From assembly GCA_027924585.1 (NCBI GenBank), contig BSBM01000190.1:5280501-5344500 (forward strand): a stretch of 64,000 nt of DNA. The letters run 5' to 3'. A program made the position numbers and the translations under genes. Within the stretch, counting starts at the first letter, position 1; each line of letters starts with the position of its first letter. Origin of the DNA: Larix kaempferi. Its lineage: Eukaryota; Streptophyta; Pinopsida; Pinales; Pinaceae. This document shows, in pieces, positions 36,069 through 49,390 of this stretch. Below the pieces are notes generated by a model that ran no database searches, had not been told where the DNA came from, and worked only from the letters and a program-made list of their open reading frames with translations.

Positions 36069-36775
36069 CAAGGGCGCCACTACTACAAAAACTGCCCCAA
36101 CAAAATGGATGGAGCTATGCACAACGTCCAAGCAGACCCTACAGTAGACATCGCAAAAACACCCAGGATTTATGCCTCTCTTTACAGTCGATAGGAAGAT
36201 CACCAGGTCACCATGGTTGAAATTGAGGGTAAGATCTCAAACACAATCATTTTAGTTTTAATAGATCCCGGTGCATGCTGAAGTTATATCTCCCCTAAGA
36301 TAGCGCACACTTGTAAGTTAAAACGAGAGCACCACGAGAAACTGTGGCTGGTACAACTAGCCACCGGTACCAAATGAAAGGTCTCCGAGTTAGTTAAAAC
36401 TTGTGAGATAGATTTGAACGGGTTCCCAACTAGGTTAGAATTAAAAATTCTACCCCTAGGATCGTACGATGTACTTATCGGCATGGATTGGTTAGAAGAA
36501 CACCATGCCCTACTTGACTGCTTAAACAAGTCCTTACTCTGCAGGGATGACCAAGGGAATCAGAAGACGATTCAAGGTATCCCTAAGAAAGTGTCTGTAA
36601 GACAAATCTCCACCTTACAAGCAAAGAAATGTATTAGAAAGGACTGTAAACTATTTGCCGTCAATATCCAAAAAATAGAAACTGATAGGGAACAGAAGAT
36701 CGAAGACTTCCCAGTCCTCGTGGAGTTCAAAGATGTATTTCCTCAGGAAATACTGGGATTCCCACCCAAATGAGA
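36069..36775 (+). pseudogene. protease and linker, family A copy 2
   Basis: Active site around 36260-36290 reads LIDPGAC followed by a stop where copy 1 has Gln. The C-terminal block GSYDVLIGMDWLEEHHALL lies at ~36462-36518. The linker to RT is open here (VSVRQISTLQAKKCIRKDC) where copy 1 has three stops, so the two copies complement each other for reading the ancestral order. Confidence 0.78.
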
Positions 36776-36836
36776 CTTAGACTTTTCCATTGAACTAACA
36801 CCCTAGTCAGTACTAGCTTCCAAATCTCCTTACCAC

Positions 36837-37589
36837 ATGAGCACACCAGAATTGGTGGAGCTCAAAATTCAATTACAAGAACTAATCAAGAAAGGGTACA
36901 TCCGACTAAGTGTGTCCCCTTGGGGAGCACCGATACTCTTTGTCAAAAAGAAAGATGGAACGATGTGGATGTGCATCGACTACCATCAACTCAATAAAAT
37001 GACCATTAAGAACCGTTACCCACTCCCTAGAATCGATGACGTGTTTGACCAAGTCGGACGAGTGAAGATATTCTCAAAGATTGACTTACGATCCAGATAC
37101 CATCAGGTGAGAATCCGTGATGAGGATATCAACAAAACCACATTTCGGACCTATTACGGCCACAACGATTTCGTAGTGATGCCCCTTGGGTTGACGAACG
37201 CACTGGCCAACTTTATGTGTATGATGAACAACATCTTTAGTAAATACCTTGATAAGTTTGTTCTAGTCTTTATTGACGACATTTTGATCTACTCCAAGAA
37301 CGAAGTAGAACATGAGGAACACCTCCGAATTGTTTTACGAATACTAAGGGAACACCAACTATATGCCAAGTTTAGTGCGTGCAAGTTCTACAAGCTCCAG
37401 ATTCAATACTTAGGACATATCATTTCCAAAAAGGGAATAGTAGTCAACCCTGAAAAGGTCAAAGCTATCGAAGAATGGCCCACACCTAAGTGCGTATTCG
37501 ATATAAGATCATTTTTAGGTTTAGCCGGCTACTACTGAAATTTCATTGAGAACTTCTCACAGATTGCGTGCCCCATGACTGCCTTATAG
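36837..37589 (+). pseudogene. reverse transcriptase, family A copy 2
   Basis: Blocks [52 protein letters not shown] (the usual SGYHQ Gly is Arg), [14 protein letters not shown] and catalytic FIDDILIYS (~37271-37297). TGA at 37536-37538 replaces the Arg codon CGA seen in copy 1. The TAG at 37587-37589 is shared with copy 1. Confidence 0.86.
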
Positions 37590-38180
37590 AAGAAGGCAAA
37601 CAAGTTCATTTGTACAGTTAAGTGCGAAGAAAGATTTCAGAAGCTGAAGCAGCTATTGATTAGTGCACCTATTCTACGGATTGCGGATCCCAATGGGGAC
37701 TTCATTTTTTGCACGGATGCAAGCAAGGAACGACTTGGGGATTACTTATGCAAGACAATTTTTCCATATACTATGAATTGAGGAAAATAAAATAACATGA
37801 GCAAAACTACCCTAGGCACGATCTCGATCTAGCCACCATCATCCACACATTAAAGATGTAGCGACACTACCTCATGGGAAAGAAATTCCTACTAATGAAA
37901 GACAACATGAGTTTGAAGTATCTTTTCGACCAACCCGACCTAAATGCTAGGTAGGCCAGGTGGTTAGCCTTCCTTAGCGAGTACCATTTCAAACTAAAAC
38001 ACATAAAAGGCAAAGAAAACAAGATTGTCAACGCCTGGAGCCGACGAGCACATATGATTTATGAGGTCACAGTAAGCCAAACTGACTCAGACTTGCACCA
38101 CAGAATTCAAACAAGTAAAAGTGACCGTTACTACACTGAAGTCGTTGTGAAGATATAGGAAGACACATTATTCCAACAAC
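37590..38180 (+). pseudogene. RNase H, family A copy 2
   Basis: Aligns with copy 1 2751-3347. FCTDASKERLG keeps the catalytic Asp that copy 1 lost. A single-base deletion near 37738 ('cttggggattac' against 'cttgggggagtc') and stops around 37780, 37860 (TAG for Trp) and 37950 break it. Confidence 0.75.
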
Positions 38181-39523
38181 AAAAGGAATATAATATAGAC
38201 GAGTCGGGACTACTATGGTTGAAAGAGAGACTTTAAGTCCCAGAGAGTGGAGACATTAGATCAAACATCCTCATAGAATTTCACCAGAAACCCTATTCGG
38301 GACACCCCGCATATCAAAAGATGATATCGGCAGTAAAAAAACATTACTTTTGGCCTATGTTGAAATCCGGCATTGCCATGTTCATCACGAAATGTCAGGA
38401 GTTCCAACTGGTCAAAGCAGAGCACCAACACCCCTCTGATTTACTTCAACCTTTACCCATTCCATAATGGAAGTGGGAGGTAATAAGCATGGACTTCATT
38501 ACAAGATTACCCAAGAGTAAGAGACATAATGATTCCATCTTTGTAGTGGTAGACAAGCTGTCTAAAGCAGCCCATTTCATACCAGTGAAGTCTACCTACA
38601 AAGTAGTCCACATCACGTACATCTTCTTGAAGGAGATCTTTCGATTGCACGAGATACCCAAGGCAATCATTTTCGATCGAGACATGAATTTCACTTGTAA
38701 CTTCTGGAGAGCGTTGTTCTCTAGGTTGGATACACAACTACATTTCAGTACCATGTACCACCCCAAACCGACGAACAAATGGAACGAGTAAACCAAATTC
38801 TTGAGGACATGCCGAGAATGTACGTCGTGAACAACCCAGTAAGTGGGAAGACTATTTGTACCTCACAGAGTTTGCATACAACAACGGTTATCAAACCTCA
38901 ACCAAAATGATCCCTTTCGAGGTGCTCTACGGTAAGAAATGTCAGACACCCATGACTTGGGACAGTCTGGTAGACAGACTCATGTTAGAACCTGACCTAC
39001 TAAAGGACTTGGAACAACTAGTCTCCAAGGTACAACTAAAATTGAAAGAAGCACAAGACCGCCAAAAGAGTTATGCAGACAAGAAAAGAAAATACAAAGA
39101 CTACCAAGTCAGTGCACATGTGTTTCTAAAGATAAAGGAAAAACGAAGCTCTTTGAACTTAGGACGTTGTGGGAAACTAGCCCCCATATTTTGTGGACCT
39201 TTTGAAATACTGGCCAAGAAGGGCCCATTGGCGTTTGAGTTAGCCTTACCAGCTCATATAAAATTTCATAATTTTTTTCATGCATCGTTATTAAAGAAAT
39301 ATCTATACGATGCTAAGCATATAATTGATTGGTCCTTGTTATAGGTGGAGCCCGAAGGGGAGTTCATGCCGAAACCACTCCACATCCTGGATAAAAGAGA
39401 AGTACAACTTAGGAGGAGGACCATCACTCAGCTGAAAGTGCAATGGAGGCTACTTGGGAAAATGAAGCAACCATGAAAGAGGCATACCACACCTTGTTTC
39501 ATGACTTCATTTCTAGGCCCTAG
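38181..39523 (+). pseudogene. integrase and tail, family A copy 2
   Basis: Open pieces include SMDFITRLPKSKRHNDSIFV (38486 on) and LTEFAYNNGYQTSTKMIPFE (38859 on). A 1-bp loss near 38767 shifts the frame around the third catalytic residue. A 19-bp deletion between GAGGC repeats near 39447 removes part of the chromodomain-like tail that copy 1 keeps. Ends at a TAG at 39521. Confidence 0.78.
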
Positions 39524-39547
39524 AAACACTGGGACAATGTTGTTTCT

Positions 39548-39560
39548 AACAGGGGAGGGA
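39548..39560 (+). other. polypurine tract, family A copy 2
   Basis: AACAGGGGAGGGA directly before the 3' LTR start at 39561. Confidence 0.8.
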
Positions 39561-42525
39561 TGTAATATCCTGAATTTTGGACTAACTATTTTCTGATGTT
39601 ATATTGGGCCACGGCCTCGACACATATGATTTATTTTGATTATTGGGCATAAACCCTAGTGCACATGATTTATTTTTTATAGACTGACATATTGGGTATG
39701 GACCCTCACTGATTTCATTATTTGATTATAGACTGGGCAAGGAAGCCCTAATGTTGTGATTCATGTTTCGTATCATATGATGTGGGTACAAAAACCTAAT
39801 ATACTGAGACGATCTTTTGATTACATACTGTGCAGTGATGTGATTGACATGATTGTTTTATATGGTGTGTTGAGAGTGGACTCAGGAACACACGGATGAC
39901 CTATGTACTGGGAAAAATCCCCGATGTACCTAGAGAAAATATTATGTCTTGGGAGTAAGCCCCGATGTACCTTGAGTGTTGGGCATAAGCCCTAGAGCAC
40001 TCCAAGCCTAGTAAATGAATAGGAGATCCAAGGTCACTTAAATATTCTAGATGTTCCTCACAACTACATTCTAGCACTAGTGTTGAGTGGGAGGCTTTGG
40101 AATTGCACTAGCGTAATGCCCATGTGAGAGTGTTGAGTTAAAAGCTCTGAACAACACTCATGGTTACTAGATATCAAAAGTGTTGAGTTGAGAAGACTCT
40201 GAATAACACTTCTATTTTTCATCACGATTATTCAAATTGGTTAAATGAATCTTCTTCTATCTATCTGCGGGAACTACCATGTTAAATGAGGGAATTCAAC
40301 ATGCAAGAGAGAGACTAGAGGTGCCTATCCAAGCTTACCAAAAGACCATCCAAAGAATTGGACCTTGCCCTTAAATATTAAAAGAAGTATCATGAGAAGT
40401 TACATAATTAAATCAAAGATAATTACCCTAACATAAAGTATGGGTTGACTAGGAAGAGTCTTATATGAACAAAATGCATAGAGATCTCAAGGCTAAATAC
40501 TATTATTAAGAGCTTTAATAATAGTGATGCTATTATGTATTTAATTATAAAATATATTTATTACATATAGTTTATGCATAGTAGGCTGCCACATTATTAA
40601 ATATTATTAATAATGTATTAATAGTTAGATTGAAATACAGTTACTATTATTATTATTATTATGAAAAGATTAAGTTAAAATCACTTATAGTTAAAAAACA
40701 AATGAAGAGTCCTAGTTCAACAAGAACTAGATATTTAGTAGTAAATATCTTTTATGAATATTAATTATTTGGTTTAAAGAAACTAAATAATTATTCAAAC
40801 AACCATAATTCAAGACTTCCCTACATAAAGAAGGCAGATCTCAAGAATTGGGATCATCTTTTTGTTATTATCATTCTCTTATTGTAATCAGAGAGAATTG
40901 TTTTGCTCCAACAACTGAAGTAGTCTGACATAAATTTCCAGATCTGAACTAGCAGTGAACCTAGGGCCTCTATCTCTTATTGCATGTTGGAACTAGCTCG
41001 GTGGGATCTAGTTAGAACCAGGAATGGTTTAAAGGTCATGGTTGGGAGGAACATGGTAGCCCCAAATTTATGCAGTTAAGGAATCATTTCGACAGGTTAG
41101 CTAAAGCTAAAAGGTTGCTGTACTAATTTTTGTTTGAGTGTGCAGGCTTCTACAAGAGCAGGTCAAACTCCAAGACAACCAAGTATGAATTATTAAACCC
41201 ACCATTTCAAGTTATGTTGGCAGCCATGCATTTAAATTAGGCTTATTATTATAGTATTGTTTTTCCCTAACATTTACAGGATTTAATTCTCTTTTAGAGA
41301 AAGGGCCTTTGGGCATAGGCTCTCGTTTTTTTTTTTGTATTATAGGCATAGAACCCTATACCCAGAATTTTATTAACTCAGAAATTATTTAGGAACCAGC
41401 AGATCATCTAGCAGGTCTAGCCAAGCTAGCCTGTGCTAGACAACCAAGCACATCAAAAACCTAGGATCCTCCCCTTTTAAACTAAGTTCTGGTTTTATCG
41501 AGTAGAATGTATTTTAAATTGCATTTCTTTTAAATTTTGGAACTGTACATTGAAATTCGTATTAACTTCATTGTCTAGCTAGTATCATATATGTATCTTC
41601 TCTATTAGACCATTTCGTTTTACTTCTGGCCAGTCAATATAGTTAATACATTTAAATGTTTTTATCATAGTATTACATTATATAATCCTTGACATTTCCA
41701 ACCCTTCTTTAAAGCACCAAAACGTAGACCCAAATGCATGGATTGACAATGGCAATCTGGTCTCAACGTTTTCCTTTCAAACCCCACACCAGCAATTATA
41801 CGACTTCTCCCTTAACAATCCACGTAGTAAGTTTTGAAAAAAAAAAACAAGTCTCATTATCAAACCTCACAACCACCCTCTTTCTTTTAATAAGCAAAAT
41901 CACAGACTTAGATTTGGACGAGGGACCTTCTACAAGTTAACGCAGATCAAGAACCCAGACCTGGAGCTTTACATTATCAATTTTATATCTATGCTTACCA
42001 CTTTGCAACCCCTAGTTGTAGCATTCTTTGGTCTAGGTACCAAATCCAACGAATGCCATCATTGTGTTACCACTACAGTATGAATACTAAGAGTCAAAGG
42101 CGCAGGTCTAAGAACCAATCCCACAACCAACACTAAATTTTTAGTATGAAAACTGGGGTAGATTATCTAGATGACTTGTGAAACTAGTCTAGTATCTCTC
42201 CAAGGGTTACGGCTATCAGCTAAATATTCATCGTATTAAAACGAAAACATGGGAGTCTGAATACATCCAGTATGCCAATAGAACTTTCAACAGACGGACA
42301 AAGCAACCAAAGAAAACGTAGAGATCACTTAACATTTCCCTTCCTACTTAAAACCCTTAGAAAGACCGACACATAGTTTATCCATCCATACTGATTCTTT
42401 AGAAAACGAAAGGGATATGTCTTTTATGGAAATAGTAAATGCCCAATGTTTCACATATAAACACCAAACACAACTACGCTACAAGCATTGCATACAAATG
42501 TTACAATCGGGTTCTCCATACAGTA
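39561..42525 (+). repeat. 3' LTR of family A copy 2, first part
   Basis: Interrupted after CAGTA (42521-42525). It keeps the ~350-bp segment lost from the 5' LTR. Short ORFs such as 41734-41940 are not shared as ORFs with the other LTRs. Confidence 0.85.
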
Positions 42526-45275
42526 TGTAATGTCCCAAAAATTGTAAAACAAAAAAAAAAATTCTATGGATGTCTTTCATGATGTAAGAATGGATGATAA
42601 ACAAAATCTTCAGCACTGTAAATATTCATGTTATTTAAATGCAGCTGTCAAGCTTTATCAAAGAATAAACATATGTTACTGCAGTTTGTGAAAGGAGTGT
42701 AAAAGAATTAATGTGAAATCTGAAGATAGTATTTAAAACATGCTTTATTGTTTGTGTCTCTCTCTCTCAATTCAAAATTTTTATCAAATGCAATTATGAA
42801 TTATGTAACTGGTATCTCAGGTATGATGGACTTTTGATGGGGTCTGATGAGGCCTAAGGTGGGATGCTTGATTTCTTGAGGGAAAGAGACTTTCCTAGCA
42901 GAGCTACCGAGAGGTAGGTCGCAAGTAGAGTTGTTGGGATTACTTAGCGCTTGTCGCTAATGCATTTGTACAATGTGTAATTGCAGGTGTAACTGACGAG
43001 CAGTTTGGCCGAGTACTTAACTTTCCCAGTCGTCGGCATTTCCATTCGAGGAAATACTTACATGGTTGAAATTTGCATCGTTCAAACCATATCTACCTTT
43101 TTAACAAGTTTGTAACTTGGATACAATGTGACTATATGTTCTATCCTATTCAATAAGAAGGGCTTGATAGTATGGCAATACTAGATAATTACATGGCCCT
43201 TGGTTGTAAAAATGCAAGGTTTTAAACTATGGCGAAGAGGGTTTTAAAATATAAAGTGATAAGGTTGGTAGTAGAATTTAATGCCCTTTATGTAGATGTG
43301 GGCTTGCTTTACAGTTGTATTGAGGGTTTTTGGTTTGGGTCTAAAACCCATGATTTTCCCAAACCTTGGTTCATTTCCCATTGTAGCATGAAGAGTGGAG
43401 GGTTTTGTCCTAGTCTCGATTCTGGGTCGATGTGAATGAACTCTACAGGAAAAAGAAGGGTGATGGCGACTGTCAACATATAGGTAAGGACTCTGGTTTG
43501 TTACTTTTGTTTATATGAGCTGTCTGGTTGCATTTTCGCCTTTGTAACTAGCTCTAAAAGTAATGGCCTCCTTGGGTTTCGCTATGAGGTTGTAGGTGGC
43601 ATTTGGCCCTTCTCCCTGCAAGGTCAGGACTTCACGAAATCGATTTGGAATGGTGGTAAGTCCAGCCACTACTCTCTTGAGTCTTTCCTCTCGGTTTGGT
43701 ACAGATTTCGCTCATGGTTTCTGTTGGAAGTTTGATGGGGACTGGGTTCCCACTTGGGTTCATGTTGTGGGTTGTTTGTCCCTTGGGTCACTACTGGCTA
43801 TACTGCTGTGAGATGTATCTAAGAATGGATTCGACACTAGAGGGTTTGGTCAACAAATTTAGATGTTGTTTTGAAAAGAATTGTGACTAGCTTTTCTAGA
43901 TAGAGTATGTAATGGTTGTATTTTAGAATGATAATGTATAATCTATGTTTATTTAAAGTGAGGTTTTATCCCTGCATTTTTCTTTAGGGCATTCGTAGAT
44001 TGTTGATGCGTCTGACATCTCCTCATGAAAGATGGTTTTGAATCTGTAATAAAAATTCTCCATTGAAAATAGACTTAGATTTGCTTCTTGAATATGGTTG
44101 CTATGGTATGTTTGTGATATGGTTTCTCTCTATCTGTGTTGACTGTTATCTCTGTGTGTGTTGAACTAAGATTGGGTAATCCTATTTCTTGGGATCCAAT
44201 GTTTAAGGGTCTGAAGAATGACCTCTGTTATGGAAATCTATGGTTAAATTTGTGCTTGTGAGTTGAAGTCTGCGTTTTCCAGTTGCTAATGTTTTTCTTT
44301 GGTTTATCTAACCAGCGACCAAATATATTTGTGATAGCAGAGACTGAATGTTAGAAACTGGATCTGTGGTTTTACTTTGTGTAGTTTTTGGATTGAGTTG
44401 TGATTTCTATTTCCTGTTGGTATATGTACTTGTAGGTGGATCTAATAATAGAACAAGCCTCAGGAAGTCTTGATCCTGTAGTTGTCGTTTTGGATTTGTA
44501 ATGTGAATACTAACAATGAAGAACACTAATGTTTAACCTATAAGTGATAATTCCTGTAGCTTAGAAATCGAATGGTGAAGAAATTGAAACAGTGATAGTG
44601 CATCCATTTAATAAAAAGAAAACCCAATACCTAAAAACAATTACTTCAATAACAACCCAATCCCTCTAGCAAAGTCTAGCTTTAGCTAGGCCTGCTAGGT
44701 TCTTTTCTTAGTTCTGGGGAAGAAATTGCATATAATAAAATGGGAAGAATAACAACCTAATTAATTATAACAGAAATATGAGAAGATTTAAATGGTTCAT
44801 ACCTGTAGCCTGAGAGCCTGGTAATTGATCTCCTGCCTGATCTTATCTGCACACTTTAGAAATTTGTTAACAGAAAAACTGGTGGCTAGATCGCCATTGA
44901 CGAGATGACTTTGCGATTACCGAGTTCCTCCCAGCCATGATCTGATAATCACTTATGATTCTGTACGGATCCCCCTGAGCTGGATTCCAACATGAAAAAT
45001 GAGGTAGAGTTTCCTATGCCACAGCCTGGTTAGTTCTTGGATAGTTTGGGCCTGCCCACTTCAGTTTCTTGGAGCAGCAAAAACTTCTTTTGATTACCAT
45101 AGTGGTTAATGATAATGAAAAAGAATCGTTCCCCAAACTTGGGTTCTGCTCCCTTAAGTAGGCGCTCTTGAAATATGACAGTTGTAATAATTAGTTTCTT
45201 GAGAATCCATAATTAAAGTTTTTCGAAGATATTATTTTAATAATTACTTAGACCTCTTTTGAACTAGGACTTTTT

Positions 45276-45879
45276 TGTTAAATTTTGAGCATTAATTCAC
45301 AATACTCTAGGATCTTTACTGAGAGAATAACATATACAATATATCAATGCATAACAATCATAATAAGCATGACAAGCATCACAAGAACCAAAAGCATGAG
45401 AGACAAGAGACACAGAGTTTCCATGGGGAAAACCCTAAGGTGAAAAACCCCACAACTTCCTCAGAGATAGAGAGAGCAATGGCTCAACCAAAGCACAACC
45501 AAAATACACTGAGATAGACTCCTAGTAGCAGATGATCGTCCTCCTCACTAGTGTGCCACTTTCTGAGTGAGAGAAGTGTGAGCTTCCGAGTGATGAAAAT
45601 AGAGATCTCCCAATCTCTATTTATACTAACCTGTTTGCCTAGTAATACTATGAGGCCGACTTGTCTAGCTAGGTACATCCACAATATAATATATATTTCA
45701 GGGCTGACCCCACACATGGTCATCTAATAACCCGTCGCCAAGTACACACACTTGCGACACTTGTCAATACACATGATGACACTTCCTTATAGAGGAATAA
45801 AACATCTCTTATAAGGGTACAATAAATATATATGAAATACATAGATGAAATACATTCCAAAGTTACATATACATCAACA
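45276..45879 (-). repeat. copia 3' LTR
   Basis: 604 bp, longer than the 5' LTR mainly by a 13-bp duplication of 'atagatgaaatac' near 45841. Confidence 0.88.
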
Positions 45880-45893
45880 CTCCCTCTTAACTA
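45880..45893 (-). other. copia polypurine tract
   Basis: Minus-strand AGTTAAGAGGGAG abuts the 3' LTR start TGTTGATG. Confidence 0.7.
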
Positions 45894-46262
45894 GGAAGGT
45901 ATTTCTTGACACAGTTCTGCTAGACAATTCTTCTTCTCGGGATCATCGTCATCATCATCATCATTGCTGTTGCTATCTCAACCAATCTCTGACTCTACTC
46001 ATCATAGGAAGTTCTACAGAGCCAGTCCTTTTTCATAATGGATGTAGGCCCACCACCTGAAGGTCTTCATCATCACTGGCCATACTATGGAATCATCATG
46101 ACTTATTACATGAGTCAACAAAACCTCAAAAGAGCATCCAAGGACTGATTACGAGCACACAGCTCAACCTATCGGATCTCCCAGGACCTTCTACATGCTA
46201 CTGCACAACCTGTCCATGGCCACAAAGTATCACAAAGCACAACCCAGATGCACACACACAAC

Positions 46263-46656
46263 ACTTACACTCATCGGCATGGGAGGACCAACCTACCACC
46301 ATCTGTGAAAGGCTCACAGCACTTACATCAATGAACATGGGAGAACACATCTGCCACCATGTCGGAAAGGCCCTGCACTTACATCAATGCACATGGGAGA
46401 ACACATCTACCACCATGTCGGAAAGGATCTGCACTTACATCAACCCACATGGGAGAACACATCTACCACCATGTTGGAAAGGCTCTGCACTTACATCAAT
46501 GCACATGGGAGAACACATCTACCACCATGTCGAAAAGGCTCTGCACTTACATCAATGCACATGGGAGAACACATCTACCACCATGTCGGAAAGGATTTGC
46601 ACTTACATCAACACACATGGGAGAACACATCTACCACCATGTCGGAAAGGCATTGT
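46263..46656. repeat. 56-bp minisatellite in the copia 3' untranslated region
   Basis: Units begin 'acttacatcaatgcacatgggagaacac' at 46263, 46321, 46377, 46433, 46489, 46545 and 46601; the last five spacings are exactly 56 bp. The inner copies are almost identical, the outer ones decayed. Because 56 is not a multiple of 3, all three plus-strand frames stay open, giving false overlapping ORFs. Confidence 0.9.
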
Positions 46657-46682
46657 GCATCTGTGCCTTCGGGACTCATCAC

Positions 46683-47158
46683 ACATAATCCAACTGATTA
46701 TGTAATGTATCCACCTGATACATATGATCATCCTAATCACCATAACTATACCATCCTGGTACATATCATCTGGAGCAACATCCTAAAGCTCATCATCATG
46801 ATCATCCTGATCATATAATGCATCTACCTGATGCATACCAAGTATCTACCTAATACATATCATCATACATGATCCACCTGATCATACAGTGTATCCACCT
46901 GATACAAATACAAATACATGGTACATATCACCATACATGATCCACCTGATCATAAAATGTATCCACCTGATACATATACAGATACATGGTCCAAGCATCC
47001 AACATGATGCATATACAAAATACATACAAATGATCCAACTGATCATATCGAGCATCCAACATGATGCATACATACATATACATATAAATGATCCAACTGA
47101 TCATATCCAGCATCCAACATGATGCGTACATACATATATAAATGATCCAATTGATCAT
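46683..47158. repeat. array of short hairpin-forming motifs
   Basis: At least a dozen inverted repeats with 5-7 bp arms and a 5-6 nt loop, mostly of the form xATC-CA(C/A)CT-GATx: CATAATC/GATTATG (46684-46702), GTATC/GATAC, ATGATC/GATCAT several times, GCATC/GATGC three times, and the last ATGATC/GATCAT at 47142-47158. Loops are cacct, caact, caacat or caatt. It lies next to the minisatellite between the copia RNase H and the 3' LTR. Confidence 0.85.
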
Positions 47159-47272
47159 ACAAAGCAGAAACTAGAACATCATCCTGATGCTCATCATCCA
47201 GTGCTTACATCCACAGCCATGTGAAGGATCCTCCTTCCAACATGCTTGGAATGGCTTCAACAAATTTGTCCA

Positions 47273-48401
47273 TCATTTCTTCCTCGAAGTGTCCTCGATC
47301 TGAAGAACACCAAGCCTCTCCCTAAAGTATTCGAACTTCACTCTGGCTAGTGGCTTCGTTAGTACATCTGCAATCTGCTTGTCCGTCGCAACATACAGGA
47401 GCTTCACGGCTCCTCTTTGCACCATATCCCTGATATAGTGATATTTGATCTCTATGTGCTTCGACCTGTCATGAAACACAGGGTTTTTGGACAGCTTCAC
47501 ACAACTCTGGTTATCAAAAAAGATACCAGTAGCATCCAACGGGAGATCAAATAACTCAGACATTAGCTTCTGTAGCCATACTACCTCACAACTAGCTGAA
47601 CAGGCTGCAGCATAGTCTGCCTTAGCTGTACTCAGTGCTATGCAGGATTGCTTCCTGCTAAACCAAGAGATCACACCTGATCCCATACTAAAGCAACACC
47701 CAGATGTGCTCCTCCTATCTGCAGCACTGCCAGCCCAATCTAACTCAACATAAACCTGTAGGTTAAACTTTTGATTCGCTTCATTCTTGAGCCCATAATC
47801 CATTGTACCCTTTAGGTACCTCAGAACATGCTTTATAGCAATCAGATGAACACTCCTCGGATCTGTCAGCAACTGACTCAATGTTTTCACAGTAAAGAAA
47901 ATATCTGCTCTCGTGTTCGCCAGGTACATCAAGGACCCAATCATCTGACGATACATAGAAATATCAACTAGCTCAGATGAAGCATCACATAGAAGCTTCA
48001 GGTTTGATGCCATAGGTGTGGCCATGGCCTTGCAATCCATCATCCTGAATCTCTTCAGGATATCTACTGTGTACTTCCCTTGAAAAAGGAAGATCCCACC
48101 TACACTCTGCCACACCTCCATACCTAGGAAATAGTGCATCATCCCCAGGTCCTTCATATCGAACTCAGCAGCAAGCTTCCTCTGCAATCAATTTGTCATC
48201 TCCTGTTACAAATAAGTCATCCACATACAGGAGCAGAATCATAGGATTCCCTTCCTCAACCTTGTAGAAAAGGTTGGAATCCGCTTTACTCTTGGTAAAG
48301 CCCAAATTGGATAGAAAGATGTCTATCCTACCATACCAAGTTCTGCACATATATGATTTCCTATCATGTGTCTCAGAACCAGGTGGTTGCTCTAGATACA
48401 C
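47273..48401 (-). pseudogene. copia RT core and RNase H
   Basis: Catalytic LLLYVDDLFVTGDD (~48192-48233), then FDMKDLGMMHYFLGMEVWQ, PMASNLKLL, GSLMYLANTRADI and ATIRVLRYLKGT-like HVLRYLKGTMDYG. RNase H: VYVELDWAGSAADRRSTSG, ISWFSRKQSCIALSTAKADY and KYHYIRDMVQRG to LGVLQIED. A frame change near 48180 splits the RT. The usual LSTAEAEY is LSTAKADY. Confidence 0.88.
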
Positions 48402-48408
48402 TTCTTCT

Positions 48409-48672
48409 TCAACTACACCATTCTGGTGTATCTTCTATTTCATCACTTTTATATTTCTCTATGCTGCCATGTGCAGCATGCTTGATCTGATAGATCCATA
48501 TGGAAGTCATAACAAACTTCCCTTCAGGTCTTGGGACTACATCCCAAACATCATTCTTCATGATTGACGGATCATGGCATTCTTCCCATATCCTGGGAAC
48601 TTCAATATCTTCAATAGATAATTTTGTTACTGAACAAATGTTGTAGTTCTTCTTTTCTAGGTGAAGGTACAT
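48409..48672 (-). pseudogene. copia RT, N-terminal part
   Basis: Minus-strand SIMKNDVWDVVPRPEGKFVM and WIYQIKHAAHGSIEKYK match the start of copia RT. The segment that should follow (RFVARGF...YEETFAPVAR) is absent, an internal deletion. Confidence 0.82.
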
Positions 48673-49390
48673 AGTCTTTCCTACAAGACAAGTTTAATTA
48701 CATGATTAGAAACATCTCATAGTTTCATAACAAAATCTTACACATAGGAATATATGTCATACAGTCATGCAATTACTTTAGCCAATGCTTCAATACAACA
48801 TTTATCCATGTTCCATAACTTTCTAGATGCCTTCCAGTCTCTACCAGAACATTGCTAAGAGTTTGCACTACTCCCAACATGTCAACAAATAGGTTTCATT
48901 CTAAATAAGTAGCAATGGAATGTTGTACAGTGCCATAGGCCACTTACCCATCACATGTATATTAGTAGTATACTATTCATCAATGTAATCATTCTAATAT
49001 GCACAATACATATCCTAAGTCTAGGAACATGAGCATATACATCATTGAACAATTTTATTTAAACAAACAAATATGCAAGAAATGATAATTAAAAAATACT
49101 TATCTTTGTTTGTTGTTGGGTGGACTCCCTATGAGTTTTTGCTTCCTTGCAAGAGCTGCTGGAGTCCTAATCTGAAGTAGCTTCTTCTACACCTTTCTGT
49201 TGTAGAATGTAGAGAGATGATCAACTCTCTCTGAATATCTGCATCCTTGTAGAAGCCATTGGAGTGTGCTCCCTCTTGATCTTTGCTTCCTGGATTACCT
49301 ATTCTTGAACTTATATTCATTCTAGATCCCTCCATGTGATCCATGACTATGGATGAATCTTTGTCTTCATGTCACCACAGCAAGTTCAGA

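Noticed and set aside
43229-43890. ORFs of 64-71 codons that look like protein at first sight
   Set aside because: They fall inside the solo LTR, in the sense opposite to the element, with no recognisable motif.
46263-46656. Possible CRISPR-like array
   Set aside because: The unit repeats without variable spacers, and the context is a plant retrotransposon.
46331-46818. Three overlapping plus-strand ORFs with repeated MGEHIYHHVGK-like peptides
   Set aside because: They arise from the 56-bp minisatellite being open in every frame and lie antisense in the 3' UTR of a copia element; not a gene.
49129-49344. Possible copia integrase remnant
   Set aside because: No HHCC or DDE residues and no integrase wording; the region between 48673 and 49390 cannot be assigned.
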